This document shows, piece after piece, positions 18,796 to 29,638 of a stretch of DNA of 64,000 nt (position 1 is the stretch's first letter; each line of letters starts with the position of its first letter). A program made the translations under genes and the position numbers. The notes below the pieces were generated by a model that saw only the letters and a program-made list of their open reading frames with translations, was not told the origin of the DNA and ran no database searches. Where the stretch lies: positions 124,001 through 188,000 of the forward strand of contig JAUSFB010000027.1 of NCBI GenBank assembly GCA_030651575.1, written 5' to 3'. The stretch comes from Phaeospirillum sp. (GTDB lineage Bacteria; Pseudomonadota; Alphaproteobacteria; Rhodospirillales; Magnetospirillaceae).

Positions 18796-19587
18796 TCAGC
18801 CCGAAGCGGCCCCGTCGGCGACGGCCGCGCTTTCGGCCTGACTCTTCAGACGGCGGAACGACCGCATGGCGAAGGGGATCGAGGCCAGATAAGCGCAACC
18901 CAGGCCCGACAGCGTCAACCAGGGCTCGGTAACCAGGAAGGCCGCCACCGCCCCCACCACCAACAGGATCGGCAACACCCATTTATGGGGAATGCGGACC
19001 TTCTTGAACGAGAAAGTGGGAATCTGGCTAACCATCAGGAACGATACGCCCATCAGGAACACCGCCACCACCATGGGACGATCGAAAAAGCCGCCGCCGA
19101 ACTGGATGGTCAGGGCCAGCGGCAACAAGACCATGCCCGCCGCCGCCGGGGCGGGAACCCCGGTGAAGAAGTTGTAGGCGTAGGGCGGCAGATCCGGCTC
19201 GCCGATCATGGTGTTGAAGCGGGCCAGCCGCAGGGCGCAGCACACCGAGAACAGCAAGACCAGCGCCCAGCCAAAGCCGCCGGCGCCGCGCATGGTCCAG
19301 AAATACAGCACCATGGCCGGCGCCACCCCGAAGCTGACAAAATCGGACAGCGAGTCCAACTCGGCGCCGAACTTGGAGGTGCCCTGCAACAGCCGGGCGA
19401 CCCGGCCGTCGAGGCCGTCGAGAATCGCGGCCAGCACGGTGGCGATCACCGCCTCTTTCCACATATCGTGCATGGCGAACCGGATCGAGGTCAGTCCGGC
19501 GCACAGAGCCAACAGCGTCAGGATGTTGGGAATCAGGCGGTTGATGGACAGGCCGCGAATGCGCGGAGGCCGCTTGGGGCGAAACAT
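18796..19587 (-). CDS. pssA: CDP-diacylglycerol-serine O-phosphatidyltransferase
   Basis: 263 aa. The CDP-alcohol phosphotransferase signature is intact: LDGLDGRVARLLQG then ELDSLSDFVSFG, supplying the conserved aspartates. About eight hydrophobic segments place it in the inner membrane. It makes phosphatidylserine from CDP-diacylglycerol and serine. The start at 19585-19587 overlaps the psd stop by one base, so psd and pssA form the usual two-gene operon for phosphatidylethanolamine synthesis. Confidence 0.93.
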   Translation of the reverse strand: MFRPKRPPRIRGLSINRLIPNILTLLALCAGLTSIRFAMHDMWKEAVIATVLAAILDGLDGRVARLLQGTSKFGAELDSLSDFVSFGVAPAMVLYFWTMRGAGGFGWALVLLFSVCCALRLARFNTMIGEPDLPPYAYNFFTGVPAPAAAGMVLLPLALTIQFGGGFFDRPMVVAVFLMGVSFLMVSQIPTFSFKKVRIPHKWVLPILLVVGAVAAFLVTEPWLTLSGLGCAYLASIPFAMRSFRRLKSQAESAAVADGAASG

Positions 19588-20294
19588 CAGCGGACCTCGC
19601 CCGGCCGCGCCGCTTCGGCGGAATCGAGATCGGCCAGCACCGTCTCGCCGGCGATGATGCTTTGGCCCAGCGCCACCAGCGGCGCCACGCCGTCGGGGAG
19701 ATAGACATCGACCCGGCTGCCAAAGCGGATTAGGCCGAAACGCTGACCGGCCCGGACCTCCTGGCCATCGGCCAGATCGCACTTGATCCGCCGCGCCACC
19801 AGACCGGCGATCTGGACGAACGCCAGTTCCCGGCCATCGGCGCGGAGCATGCGCACCGACATGCGCTCGTTATCGGAACTGGCCTTGTCCAGCGAGGCGT
19901 CGAGGAACTTGCCCGGCTGATAGGCGGTCTTGATCACCTTGCCATCCACCGGGACCCGGTTGATGTGAACGCTGAACACGCTCATGAACACCGAAATCCG
20001 CATGCGCGGCTCGTCGCCCATTTCCAACTCCTTGGGCGGCGGCGCCATGCCCAGCAGTTGAACCACGCCGTCGGCCGGACTGATCACCAGGCCGTCGCGG
20101 ACCGGGGTCACCCGGTCGGGGTCGCGGAAGAACCAGGCGCACCAGCAGGTGAGGACGAACCCCAGCCACCCCAGCGGCACCCAAAGCTGCCCGAGCAGCA
20201 ACGCCGCCACGGCGAACAGCGCCACGAAGGGCCAGCCCTCGCGATTGATGGGGAACCACAGATACTTGGTCAGCGAGATTTCGTGAGCCTGCAC
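19587..20294 (-). CDS. psd: Phosphatidylserine decarboxylase (short type)
   Basis: 235 aa with a GTG start (GGAG 9 nt upstream). Two N-terminal hydrophobic segments (about 20-55) anchor it. The self-cleavage site that generates the pyruvoyl group is the Gly-Ser of [11 protein letters not shown], the variant found in the short alphaproteobacterial type in place of [16 protein letters not shown] is also conserved. It decarboxylates phosphatidylserine to phosphatidylethanolamine and precedes pssA in the operon. Confidence 0.92.
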   Translation of the reverse strand: MQAHEISLTKYLWFPINREGWPFVALFAVAALLLGQLWVPLGWLGFVLTCWCAWFFRDPDRVTPVRDGLVISPADGVVQLLGMAPPPKELEMGDEPRMRISVFMSVFSVHINRVPVDGKVIKTAYQPGKFLDASLDKASSDNERMSVRMLRADGRELAFVQIAGLVARRIKCDLADGQEVRAGQRFGLIRFGSRVDVYLPDGVAPLVALGQSIIAGETVLADLDSAEAARPGEVR

Positions 20295-20430
20295 TTAGCC
20301 AATCTCCAGATCTGATGTGGCCTGCCGAAAGCCGGCGGGCCATGGGGCCTTATACAACCGGCCTTTTGGAATTTCATCCCGAACCACGACATGATAGTAG
20401 TGTGTTCTGGTTTCCTCCGCGACGGTAAGA

Positions 20431-20952
20431 ATGTCAAAGGTCAAAACGTTCACATTGGGCGGCAAGGCGCTGCCCGTCGACCTTCACACCGTCTGGACCG
20501 ATGACGATGGCAAGGCCCTGACCGTCGGCGACGGCCTGATTCAGTTCGACTTCGGCTATCGCAACATCCGCGTCGTCGGCCGGATGGAGCAGGCGCTGGG
20601 CTCGGCCCACCTCAAACTGGTGGGCGACCTTGGCCCCATGCCGTTCTCGGCGGAATCCCCCACCGCCCGCGCCGGCCTCGCCCGCATCATCGACGCCGCC
20701 AATGCCGACCTGGGCGGCAGCCTGTTTCGCGTCACCCTGGGTCGCGTCCTGCTGGGAAGCGACATCGACGTGCCGGTCCCCGTCACCGCCACCGGTCTGG
20801 TGACCTCGGTTGCCGGCTTCCTGCTGCCGACGCTGCCCTATCTCGAACTGATCGCCATGTATATCCGCCCGCCGCTGGCCACCTCCAGGCCGGGGGAAAG
20901 CGCCGTCCGGCCGGAATGGCGCCGCCGCAAGGTCACCGGCTCGGGACGCTGA
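20431..20952 (+). CDS. Hypothetical protein
   Basis: 173 aa, not recognised. No signal peptide at the start; it begins MSKVKTFTLGGK and contains beta-strand-rich stretches (IQFDFGYRNIRVVG), then a hydrophobic segment near residues 118-145 (VTATGLVTSVAGFLLPTLPYLELIAMYI) that may sit in the membrane. The basic C-terminal tail (PEWRRRKVTGSGR) overlaps the convergent LysM gene by 20 nt. Codon use matches its neighbours, so it looks like a genuine gene. Confidence 0.6.
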   Translation: MSKVKTFTLGGKALPVDLHTVWTDDDGKALTVGDGLIQFDFGYRNIRVVGRMEQALGSAHLKLVGDLGPMPFSAESPTARAGLARIIDAANADLGGSLFRVTLGRVLLGSDIDVPVPVTATGLVTSVAGFLLPTLPYLELIAMYIRPPLATSRPGESAVRPEWRRRKVTGSGR

Positions 20953-21859
20953 ACACCTGCCCCGGATAGATCAGGTCGGGGTTCTTGATCCGCTCGCGAT
21001 TGGCCTCGTAAATCACGGTATAGGCGACGCCCCGGCCGTAAAGCCGCTGCGCGATCCGCCACAACGAATTGCCCGGCGCCACCACCACGCCGGTCGAACC
21101 CCGGCCCAGATCCTCGCCGGGGGTCCAGATCACCTCGACCCGCGCCAGCACCTTGCCCTTGTCGCCGACCAGATCGGCGCGCAACATATGCTTGTCGTCG
21201 CCCTTGGGCTTGACGCCGCCGATACGCCAGGAGCCCTCGGCATCGGCATCGGCCCGACCGAACAGCTTGTTGTCCAGATAGAGGAAGACCTTACCGGCGG
21301 CGGGAGCCCTGCCGCCGACGAATAGCCGGCCCTGCTCGTCATGATCGACGGCCTCCAGCGACAGCAGGCCGTCGCCGTCGCCGCCGGGAGACTGCAACAC
21401 CTTGCTGCCGCCGCCCCGCAAGGCCTTGACCGCCAGGGCCGCGCCCTTGCCGCGCTCGGGCACCACCAGGATCACCGGCTCGCTGGATAGGACCTCGACG
21501 CCGTCGGGATTGACCGCCTTCAAGCGAAGCTCACGCGAACCGGGGGGCAGCACCTCGGCCGGAACGAACACCCATTCGCCCCGCGCGTCGGCGGTCACCC
21601 GGCCCAACTCGGTCCCGCCGTCGAGAATGGTCACCACCGCCCCCGGCAGGGCGCGGCCGGCAATGACCGTATCGCCATCGACGCCGATCCGCACGACATC
21701 GAATGACGGCTCGCGCGTGTCGGCCGGAGTCGCCACGACCACCGGCAGCGGCTGGGACGTCGAGACGCCAACCTCCTCGCGCTCGTGAAATACGGCGAGA
21801 ATCAGGGCAATGACGGCGACGGCGAGCCCTATCAGGGCAATGATGGTGGGCCGGTTCAA
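20933..21859 (-). CDS. LysM-domain protein with Ig-like repeats
   Basis: 308 aa from a TTG at 21857-21859 (GGGGA 5 nt upstream); the frame is open 24 codons further, but only this start puts the membrane anchor (RPTIIALIGLAVAVIALILAVF) at the N-terminus. The periplasmic part has two Ig/Big-like segments (about 60-120 with GRALPGAVVTILDGG; about 170-235 with GGRAPAAGKVFLYLDN) and a C-terminal LysM (about 255-308, APGNSLWRIAQRLYGRG ... YPGQVFSVP). LysM binds peptidoglycan. This alphaproteobacterial architecture is probably a wall-associated scaffold; its exact role is unknown. Confidence 0.82.
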   Translation of the reverse strand: MNRPTIIALIGLAVAVIALILAVFHEREEVGVSTSQPLPVVVATPADTREPSFDVVRIGVDGDTVIAGRALPGAVVTILDGGTELGRVTADARGEWVFVPAEVLPPGSRELRLKAVNPDGVEVLSSEPVILVVPERGKGAALAVKALRGGGSKVLQSPGGDGDGLLSLEAVDHDEQGRLFVGGRAPAAGKVFLYLDNKLFGRADADAEGSWRIGGVKPKGDDKHMLRADLVGDKGKVLARVEVIWTPGEDLGRGSTGVVVAPGNSLWRIAQRLYGRGVAYTVIYEANRERIKNPDLIYPGQVFSVPSR

Positions 21860-22008
21860 CGCTGTCCCCAGATCTGGTTGTGTCGCCTTGGCGCAAGTCC
21901 GTACCCTAGCAGGCTGGCAAAATGCTGTCACGGCCCGCGTGTCCAGACCGTTGACCCGGCCCCGTTGGACTGGAACAGTATGAGGGCGCCACAGGAGTGT
22001 CCGTCAAC

Positions 22009-22668
22009 ATGCCCAACGCCGCCCCGTCCCGCCCCGTCCCGGTCTGGGACCTGCCGATCCGCCTGTTTCACTGGGCGCTGGCCGCCATGTTCGTGGCGCT
22101 GTGGATCAGCGGCCGCATGGGCAAGCTTGATCTTCACATGACGATCGGCGCGGCCGTTCTGACCCTGCTGCTGTTCCGTCTGGCCTGGGGCGTGCTTGGC
22201 AGCCCCACCGCCCGGTTCGCCACCTTCGTCGGCGGGCCGCGCCGCATCGCCGCCTATCTGCGCGGCGAATGGTCCGGGCTGGGACACAACCCGCTGGGGG
22301 CGCTCAGTGTGCTGGCCATGCTGGGGCTGCTGCTGCTTCAGGCCGGCAGCGGCCTGTTCGCCACCGACGACATCGCCACCGACGGACCGCTGGCCTGGTT
22401 GGTCTCGTCGAAGGCTACCAAGCAGCTTTCGGCGCTGCACCGCCTGGGATCATGGGCCGCGCTGGGGCTGGTGGCGCTCCACCTCGCCGCCATCGCGTTC
22501 TACCGGATCAAGACCGGCGAAAATCTGGTGCGGCCGATGATCGTCGGAACCAAACCCGCGACGGACGAGGCCCCGTCGCAGCGCCTCGCCAGCCCTTGGC
22601 TGGCCCTGGCGCTGCTGGCCGCCGCCGCCGCCCTGGTGTTCGGCGGGCTGGCGGCATGGGGGAGGTAG
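22009..22668 (+). CDS. Cytochrome b561-type membrane cytochrome
   Basis: 219 aa with AGGAG 11 nt before the ATG. It begins PVPVWDLPIRLFHWAL, the start typical of the Ni/Fe-hydrogenase/cytochrome b561 family, and has four to five membrane helices. Candidate haem ligands are His in RLFHWAL, LDLHMTIG, SALHRLG and VALHLAA. Members pass electrons between quinone and periplasmic cytochromes. It converges on the cytochrome c' gene, only 3 nt apart; the two encode haem proteins but are on opposite strands. Confidence 0.88.
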   Translation: MPNAAPSRPVPVWDLPIRLFHWALAAMFVALWISGRMGKLDLHMTIGAAVLTLLLFRLAWGVLGSPTARFATFVGGPRRIAAYLRGEWSGLGHNPLGALSVLAMLGLLLLQAGSGLFATDDIATDGPLAWLVSSKATKQLSALHRLGSWAALGLVALHLAAIAFYRIKTGENLVRPMIVGTKPATDEAPSQRLASPWLALALLAAAAALVFGGLAAWGR

Positions 22669-22671
22669 CCT

Positions 22672-23136
22672 TTATTCCTTGCGCAGTTCGTCGTGGCAAC
22701 CCTTGCACAGCTTGCCCACATTGCCGGCCTGAGCCTTGAGGGCGTCGGGGCCGGCCTTGGCGGCATCGGCCAGTTTGGCGGTCTCGACCGCCAGCGACTT
22801 CCAGCCATCCGCGAACTGCGTCGACTTGGCGCCGAACGCCTCGGGCTTGGTGTTGGCTTCGGGCAGAGCCTCGGTGCCCTTGGCCCAGCCGATGGGAGCC
22901 AGCTTCGCCAGCATGGCCAGATTGGCGGCGCGATCGACGGCGTCGGCGGGCAGATCGGCCTTGCCGGCGGCGAAACCGGCGATGGGAGCCCATTGCGACC
23001 TCAGCCCCTGCATCAGGCCTTGGCGCATCTTGAGCAACTCTTCCGGCTTGGCTTGCTGGGCCATGGCCGGCAGGGCGGCGGCGAGGATTACGGCGGCGAG
23101 GGTGGATGCAATGACCGTCCTGGCGAGTGAACGCAT
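22672..23136 (-). CDS. Cytochrome c' (class II c-type cytochrome)
   Basis: 154 aa. Signal peptide of about 26 residues ending AMAQ. The haem motif CKGCH is at residues 144-148 near the C-terminus, as in all cytochromes c', on a four-helix-bundle sequence ([12 protein letters not shown]... ). The RBS is GGGGAGAG. Cytochrome c' binds NO and CO and protects phototrophic and denitrifying bacteria from nitrosative stress; it is periplasmic. Confidence 0.92.
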   Translation of the reverse strand: MRSLARTVIASTLAAVILAAALPAMAQQAKPEELLKMRQGLMQGLRSQWAPIAGFAAGKADLPADAVDRAANLAMLAKLAPIGWAKGTEALPEANTKPEAFGAKSTQFADGWKSLAVETAKLADAAKAGPDALKAQAGNVGKLCKGCHDELRKE

Positions 23137-25664
<2,528 letters not shown>

Positions 25665-25748
25665 GATTGATGCGATGCGTGGCGGGAGGGTCTTGGGGCT
25701 CTCCCGCCACGGCTACTTTCGGAAGTTTGAGAACCAGGGAACCCATCC

Positions 25749-26966
25749 ATGAAGAAGATTAAGGTCGTAAATCCGATTGTCGAGCTTGATGGCGACGAGA
25801 TGACAAGGATCATCTGGCAGTTCATCAAGGAGAAGCTGATCCTTCCCTATCTCGACGTCGACCTGAAATACTACGATCTCAGTATCGAGCATCGCGACCG
25901 GACCGACGACAAGGTAACGGTGGAATCCGCCGAAGCCATCAGAAAGTACGGCGTCGGCGTCAAATGCGCCACCATCACCCCCGACGAAGCGCGGGTTAAG
26001 GAATTCAACCTCAAGAAGATGTGGAAGTCGCCCAACGGCACCATCCGCAACATTCTCGACGGCACAGTCTTTCGCGAGCCCATCATCTGCAAGAACGTGC
26101 CGCGTCTGGTTCCGGGCTGGACCAAGCCCATCGTCATCGGCCGTCATGCCTTTGGCGATCAGTACAAGGCCACCGACTTTACGGTCCCCGGCCCCGGCAA
26201 GCTGACCATCAAATTCGTCGGCGTCGATGGCGAGACCATCGAGCATGACGTGTACGACTTCCCCGGTGCCGGCGTCGCCATGGGCATGTACAACCTGGAC
26301 GAGTCCATCGTCGGCTTCGCGCGGGCCTGCCTGAACTATGGCCTTGCCAAGAAATGGCCGGTCTACCTGTCGACCAAGAATACCATCCTCAAGGCCTATG
26401 ACGGCCGCTTCAAGGACATCTTCCAGGAGGTCTACGAGACGGAGTTCAAGGCCGGGTTCGACAAGCTGGGCATCACCTACGAACACCGCCTGATCGACGA
26501 CATGGTGGCCTCGGCCCTCAAATGGTCGGGCGAATTCGTCTGGGCCTGCAAGAACTACGACGGCGATGTGCAGTCCGACACCGTCGCCCAGGGCTTTGGC
26601 TCGCTGGGCCTGATGACCTCGGTCCTGCTGTCTCCCGACGGCAAGACCGTCGAGGCCGAGGCCGCCCACGGCACCGTGACCCGCCACTACCGCGAGCACC
26701 AGAAGGGCAAGGAGACCTCGACCAATCCGATCGCGTCGATCTACGCCTGGACGCGGGGCCTGTTCTACCGCGCCCAGTTCGACGGCACGCCCGAGGTGGC
26801 CCAGTTCGCCGAGGCCCTGGAAGCGGTCTGCATCGAGACCGTCGAATCCGGCTTCATGACCAAGGATCTCGCCATCCTGATCGGGCCAAGCCAGTCCTGG
26901 CTGACCACCAGCCAGTTCCTCGACAAGCTGGATGAGAACCTGAAGAAGAAGATGGGCGGCGCCTGA
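25749..26966 (+). CDS. NADP-dependent isocitrate dehydrogenase, homodimeric eukaryote-like type
   Basis: 405 aa of subfamily II (similar in size and sequence to mitochondrial/cytosolic IDH). It begins [19 protein letters not shown] and has [18 protein letters not shown], the metal/isocitrate-binding [14 protein letters not shown], and the NADP segment [14 protein letters not shown]. It catalyses the same reaction as the upstream monomeric enzyme. RBS AGGGAACC lies 10 nt before the ATG. A strong terminator follows, so it may share the upstream promoter or use one in the 84-nt gap. Confidence 0.94.
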   Translation: MKKIKVVNPIVELDGDEMTRIIWQFIKEKLILPYLDVDLKYYDLSIEHRDRTDDKVTVESAEAIRKYGVGVKCATITPDEARVKEFNLKKMWKSPNGTIRNILDGTVFREPIICKNVPRLVPGWTKPIVIGRHAFGDQYKATDFTVPGPGKLTIKFVGVDGETIEHDVYDFPGAGVAMGMYNLDESIVGFARACLNYGLAKKWPVYLSTKNTILKAYDGRFKDIFQEVYETEFKAGFDKLGITYEHRLIDDMVASALKWSGEFVWACKNYDGDVQSDTVAQGFGSLGLMTSVLLSPDGKTVEAEAAHGTVTRHYREHQKGKETSTNPIASIYAWTRGLFYRAQFDGTPEVAQFAEALEAVCIETVESGFMTKDLAILIGPSQSWLTTSQFLDKLDENLKKKMGGA

Positions 26967-26982
26967 TCTTCAAACAAACAAG

Positions 26983-27018
26983 AACCCCCGCCGGGAGCAA
27001 TCCTGGCGGGGGTTTTTT
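26983..27018 (+). terminator. Rho-independent terminator after the IDH pair
   Basis: AACCCCCGCC pairs with GGCGGGGGTT and is followed by a run of T (TTTTTT). It starts 17 nt after the stop codon of the dimeric IDH gene. Confidence 0.93.
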
Positions 27019-27055
27019 GTCATATGACGCCGGGGCGAGCCAATGGGGTGGCCGA

Positions 27056-27196
27056 TCAGCGGGTCCGGCCGGTGAAGGTTGTCACGGCCCGATGCAATTC
27101 GTCACTCGCCACATCAAGCTCTGACAGCCGTTCGCGGATCGAGGCGATCATGGTGCCGAATCGGGCCTTAAACTCTTTCAGATCGAAGCTTTTCAT
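27056..27196 (-). CDS. Small protein (46 aa), helical, unrecognised
   Basis: A 47-codon frame on the minus strand starting with ATG at 27194-27196, preceded by GAGGGA at a good distance. The product begins MKSFDLKEFKARFG and has an amphipathic helical stretch (TMIASIRERLSELD) and a basic C-terminus. It is below the usual length cut-off for gene callers. Codon use fits the neighbours and the ribosome-binding site is clear; the gene lies alone between the IDH terminator and the fliP end. Function unknown. Confidence 0.55.
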   Translation of the reverse strand: MKSFDLKEFKARFGTMIASIRERLSELDVASDELHRAVTTFTGRTR

Positions 27197-27393
27197 CGGT
27201 TCCCTCGCATGTGCGGCTTTGGTCTACAGCCGAAGCTTGCAACCCAGAATGCATCATTGAGGTAAACACGAATCGTTCCAAATGTTAACGGAGTTTAAAG
27301 ATGTACGTATTTATCCCGGGGCTATACCAAATGTAGCGAATCCCACCCCGATGGAGTCCCACCCCTTCCGGTGGAGTAGGCGGAAGCGATGCC

Positions 27394-28137
27394 TTAGCCA
27401 TAACTCTGCACCAGACTCCCCACCACCAGGAACCAGCCATCCACCATAACGAAGAAGATCAGCTTGAACGGCAGGGAGATCATGGCGGGAGGAATCATCA
27501 TCATGCCCATGCTCATCAGCACGGAGGCGATGACCATGTCGATAATCAGGAATGGCAGGAAGATCAAAAAACCAATCTCGAAAGCGCGCCGCAGTTCACT
27601 GATCATGAAGGCGGGAATCAGCACCTTGACCGGGACATCCTCGGGATTGGCGACCTCCTTGGAGCGCGACAGGTCCATGAACAGCTTAAGATCCTGATCG
27701 CGCACATGCTTGCTCATGAAAGCGTGAAACGGCTTCACGGCGCGGTCGAACCCCTCCATTTCGTCAAGATGCCCGTCCATCACCGGCTGTATCCCGTTTT
27801 CCCAGGCCTTCTCAAAGGTGGGGGCCATGACGAACGCGGTCATGAAGATCGCCAGACTGACCATCACCGTGTTGGGCGGCGCCTGCTGGGTGCCCAAGGC
27901 CTGGCGCAGGAACCCCAGCACCACCACGAAGCGGGTGAACGAGGTGACCATCACCAGGATCGACGGAGCCAGCGACAAGACGGTGGTCAAGGCGACCAGT
28001 TGAATGATCCGGCTGGTGGCGCTGGCGGGGCTGCCCCCCAGGTCGATGTTAAGCGACTGGGCCAGGACGGGGCCGGCGATCACGGCGCAGACGATCCCCA
28101 CGGCCGCGGCAACGGCAAAACGACGGCGGCTGATCAT
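27394..28137 (-). CDS. fliP: Flagellar type III export protein FliP
   Basis: 247 aa. A cleavable signal peptide (residues 1-26, AVIAGPVLAQ) precedes four membrane helices, as in all FliP. Conserved motifs are MVTSFTRFVVVLGFLRQALG, PPNTVMVSLAIFMTAFVM, and IPAFMISELRRAFEIGFLIFLPF. It forms the core of the export gate with FliQ and FliR. It overlaps fliO by 4 nt and is the last gene of the minus-strand operon. Confidence 0.97.
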   Translation of the reverse strand: MISRRRFAVAAAVGIVCAVIAGPVLAQSLNIDLGGSPASATSRIIQLVALTTVLSLAPSILVMVTSFTRFVVVLGFLRQALGTQQAPPNTVMVSLAIFMTAFVMAPTFEKAWENGIQPVMDGHLDEMEGFDRAVKPFHAFMSKHVRDQDLKLFMDLSRSKEVANPEDVPVKVLIPAFMISELRRAFEIGFLIFLPFLIIDMVIASVLMSMGMMMIPPAMISLPFKLIFFVMVDGWFLVVGSLVQSYG

Positions 28138-28448
28138 GTCCCGGTCTCCGGCGTCCTGGCGGGAAGTTCAAAACGGGGAGCGACGCAATCGGGCTCCACC
28201 ACCACGTCGCTTTCGCCCCCCAACAGCAACAGATGCTCGCGGTCATCGCGACGGATCAGCACCAGACGACGCTTGCCGTCCAATTGCAGGGCCTCCACCA
28301 AAGCGAGGCGGCGGCCCGCCTTGCCGCCGCTCGGGCGCGGCAGCATCAGGCCCAGCCCCCAACGGCGCACCGCCCACACGGCGGCGAAGATCATGCCGAG
28401 CACCAGCACCAGCGAAAAGATAAAACGAAGATAGGTCGAGGCTTCCAT
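28134..28448 (-). CDS. fliO: Flagellar biosynthesis protein FliO
   Basis: 104 aa: one N-terminal membrane helix (YLRFIFSLVLVLGMIFAAVW) followed by the FliO domain (RRLALVEALQLDGKRRLVLIRRDDREHLLLLG). FliO helps FliP assemble. It overlaps the upstream gene by one base (TGATG) and fliP by 4 nt. Confidence 0.9.
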   Translation of the reverse strand: MEASTYLRFIFSLVLVLGMIFAAVWAVRRWGLGLMLPRPSGGKAGRRLALVEALQLDGKRRLVLIRRDDREHLLLLGGESDVVVEPDCVAPRFELPARTPETGT

Positions 28449-28735
28449 CAGGTCTCCGAGCCGGGGTCCGGGGTCAATCGGGGGGCCTGCGGATCGTAGC
28501 GGTCGCGGATGGCGTCCGCCAGCAGATCCAGGTCGGAGATCAAGGTCTCCAGGTCGGGACGAAGGCTCCGACCATCGTCACGGCCAAGACTGGCGGCATC
28601 GCGACAGATATTGCGGACCCGGCCCTCCAGCGCCGCCAGATCGACCATCGTGCCGGTGGCCAGCAGACGCCGCGCGGTCTCCACCAGCGACGAAGCCTTT
28701 TCCAGATCCAGGCGGACCCGCTCAGAGGGAGTCAT
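28448..28735 (-). CDS. Hypothetical helical protein of the fliOP operon
   Basis: 95 aa, not recognised by family. It is predicted to be almost wholly helical (DLEKASSLVETARRLLATG, DLETLISDLDLLADAIRDRY) with a Pro-rich tail, the size and composition of a small flagellar chaperone or assembly factor. Its ribosome-binding site GAGGGG is contributed by the end of the palindromic repeat block. It is coupled to fliO (TGATG), which supports a flagellar role. Confidence 0.65.
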   Translation of the reverse strand: MTPSERVRLDLEKASSLVETARRLLATGTMVDLAALEGRVRNICRDAASLGRDDGRSLRPDLETLISDLDLLADAIRDRYDPQAPRLTPDPGSET

Positions 28736-28741
28736 GGTTTT

Positions 28742-29079
28742 TGCCCCTCAAGCGCCGGGCGCATGCATCCGCATGCTTGGCTTTCGCGGCATGGGCCGCG
28801 CCGGCCCTTGGCCGCAACTCCGCGCCGGGTGGCGCGTCGGGTTGTTGCTCCCTCAAGCGCCGGGCGCATGCATCCGCATGCTTGGCTTTCGCGGCATGGG
28901 CCGCGCCGGCCCTTGGCCGCAACTCCGCGCCGGGTGGCGCGTCGGGTTGTTGCTCCCTCAGACGCCGGGCGCATGCATCCGCATGCTTGGCTTTCGCGGC
29001 ATGGGCCGCGCCGGCCCTTGGCCGCAACTCCGCGCCGGGTGGCGCGTCGGGTTGTTGGTCCCTCAAGCGCCGGGCGGGC
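28742..29079. repeat. Three tandem 105-bp palindromic repeats plus a partial fourth
   Basis: Copies start at 28742, 28847 and 28952, with a partial copy from 29057; the period is exactly 105. Copies are nearly identical (copy 3 has CTCAGACGCC for CTCAAGCGCC). Each contains three hairpins: GCATGC-ATCC-GCATGC, CGCGGC-ATGG-GCCGCG and CGCGCC-GGGT-GGCGCG. A diverged single copy lies at 60544-60616. The 105-bp period keeps frames open on both strands, but translation is unlikely: the block sits between the FlhB-like stop and the next gene's start. It resembles REP/BIME-type or RNA-structured dispersed elements rather than CRISPR (no spacers). Confidence 0.9.
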
Positions 29080-29081
29080 GT

Positions 29082-29432
29082 TCATGCCGTTCCTCCCGGC
29101 GTGGGGGACACGACACGGCCATTGGCGCGGTACACATAGGCCAAAATCTCGGCCACCGCCACGAAGGCTTCGACCGGAATCACGGTATCGACCTCGACGG
29201 CGGCCAGCACCTGGGCCAGATCGGGATCGGTGCGGACTTTGACGCCATGGGCGAAGGCCAGTTCCAAGATCTGCTCGGCAACGCTGCCGCGCCCCGACGC
29301 CACCACCTTCGGCAGGTCGGGCTGGTCGGGATCATAGTGCAGCGCCACCGCGACGGCGCGCCCCGGACGAGCGCCGGCCTTGCGCGCCGGCTGGTCGCCC
29401 CCATCCCCATCCCATGAATTCTTGCCTGCCAT
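29082..29432 (-). CDS. FlhB C-terminal-domain-like protein
   Basis: 116 aa that align only with the cytoplasmic C-terminal domain of FlhB/YscU: AVAVALHYDPDQPDLPKVVASG, HGVKVRTDPDLAQVLAAVEVDTVIP, and AVAEILAYVYRANG. It has no membrane region and lacks the NPTH autocleavage motif. Such free-standing FlhB-CTD proteins (FlhX/YlqH-like) can partly substitute for cleaved FlhB in switching export specificity. It is divergent from the flgB operon, which itself contains full-length flhB. Repeats begin 3 nt after its stop. Confidence 0.85.
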   Translation of the reverse strand: MAGKNSWDGDGGDQPARKAGARPGRAVAVALHYDPDQPDLPKVVASGRGSVAEQILELAFAHGVKVRTDPDLAQVLAAVEVDTVIPVEAFVAVAEILAYVYRANGRVVSPTPGGTA

Positions 29433-29477
29433 GCCACACCGTCATATGGTCCAAGAATCGAGTCTGGAGGGGCGCGC

Positions 29478-29492
29478 TTAAAATTCCTTTAA
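29478..29492. promoter_or_regulatory. CtrA-type binding site (TTAA-N7-TTAA)
   Basis: TTAA AATTCCT TTAA matches the CtrA consensus exactly. It lies 46 nt upstream of the FlhB-like gene and 147 nt upstream of flgB. Two further single TTAA half-sites occur at 29536 and 29569. The operon downstream includes cckA, whose product phosphorylates CtrA through ChpT in Alphaproteobacteria. Binding is inferred from the consensus only. Confidence 0.7.
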
Positions 29493-29638
29493 GCCGGACG
29501 CCATCAACCGCCGATGAACACGGCTTTACCGTTTCTTAAGCGCGCCGGGCCATACTGATCATGGACAATTAAGAGCGCGGTCCGTTGCGGCGCGCGCCCA
29601 CCCCCGGTCGACGGACTGGCCCGGTCAAGAGGTTGGCG

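Noticed and set aside
16452-18932. An 826-codon open frame opposite the CoA-transferase and OmpA genes
   Set aside because: Antisense to two well-supported genes; Arg/Gly/Gln/Asp-rich composition typical of shadows and no domain.
27285-27298. CtrA-like TTAA-N6-TTAA
   Set aside because: Spacing is 6, not 7; may occur by chance in this AT-rich stretch.
28742-29079. CRISPR array
   Set aside because: Whole units are repeated without unique spacers, and there are no cas genes.
28722-29085. Open frames through the tandem repeats on both strands, in several frames
   Set aside because: The 105-bp period is a multiple of three, so every frame that is open in one unit stays open. The product would be a repeat of low-complexity Arg/Ala; the palindromic structure explains the sequence better.
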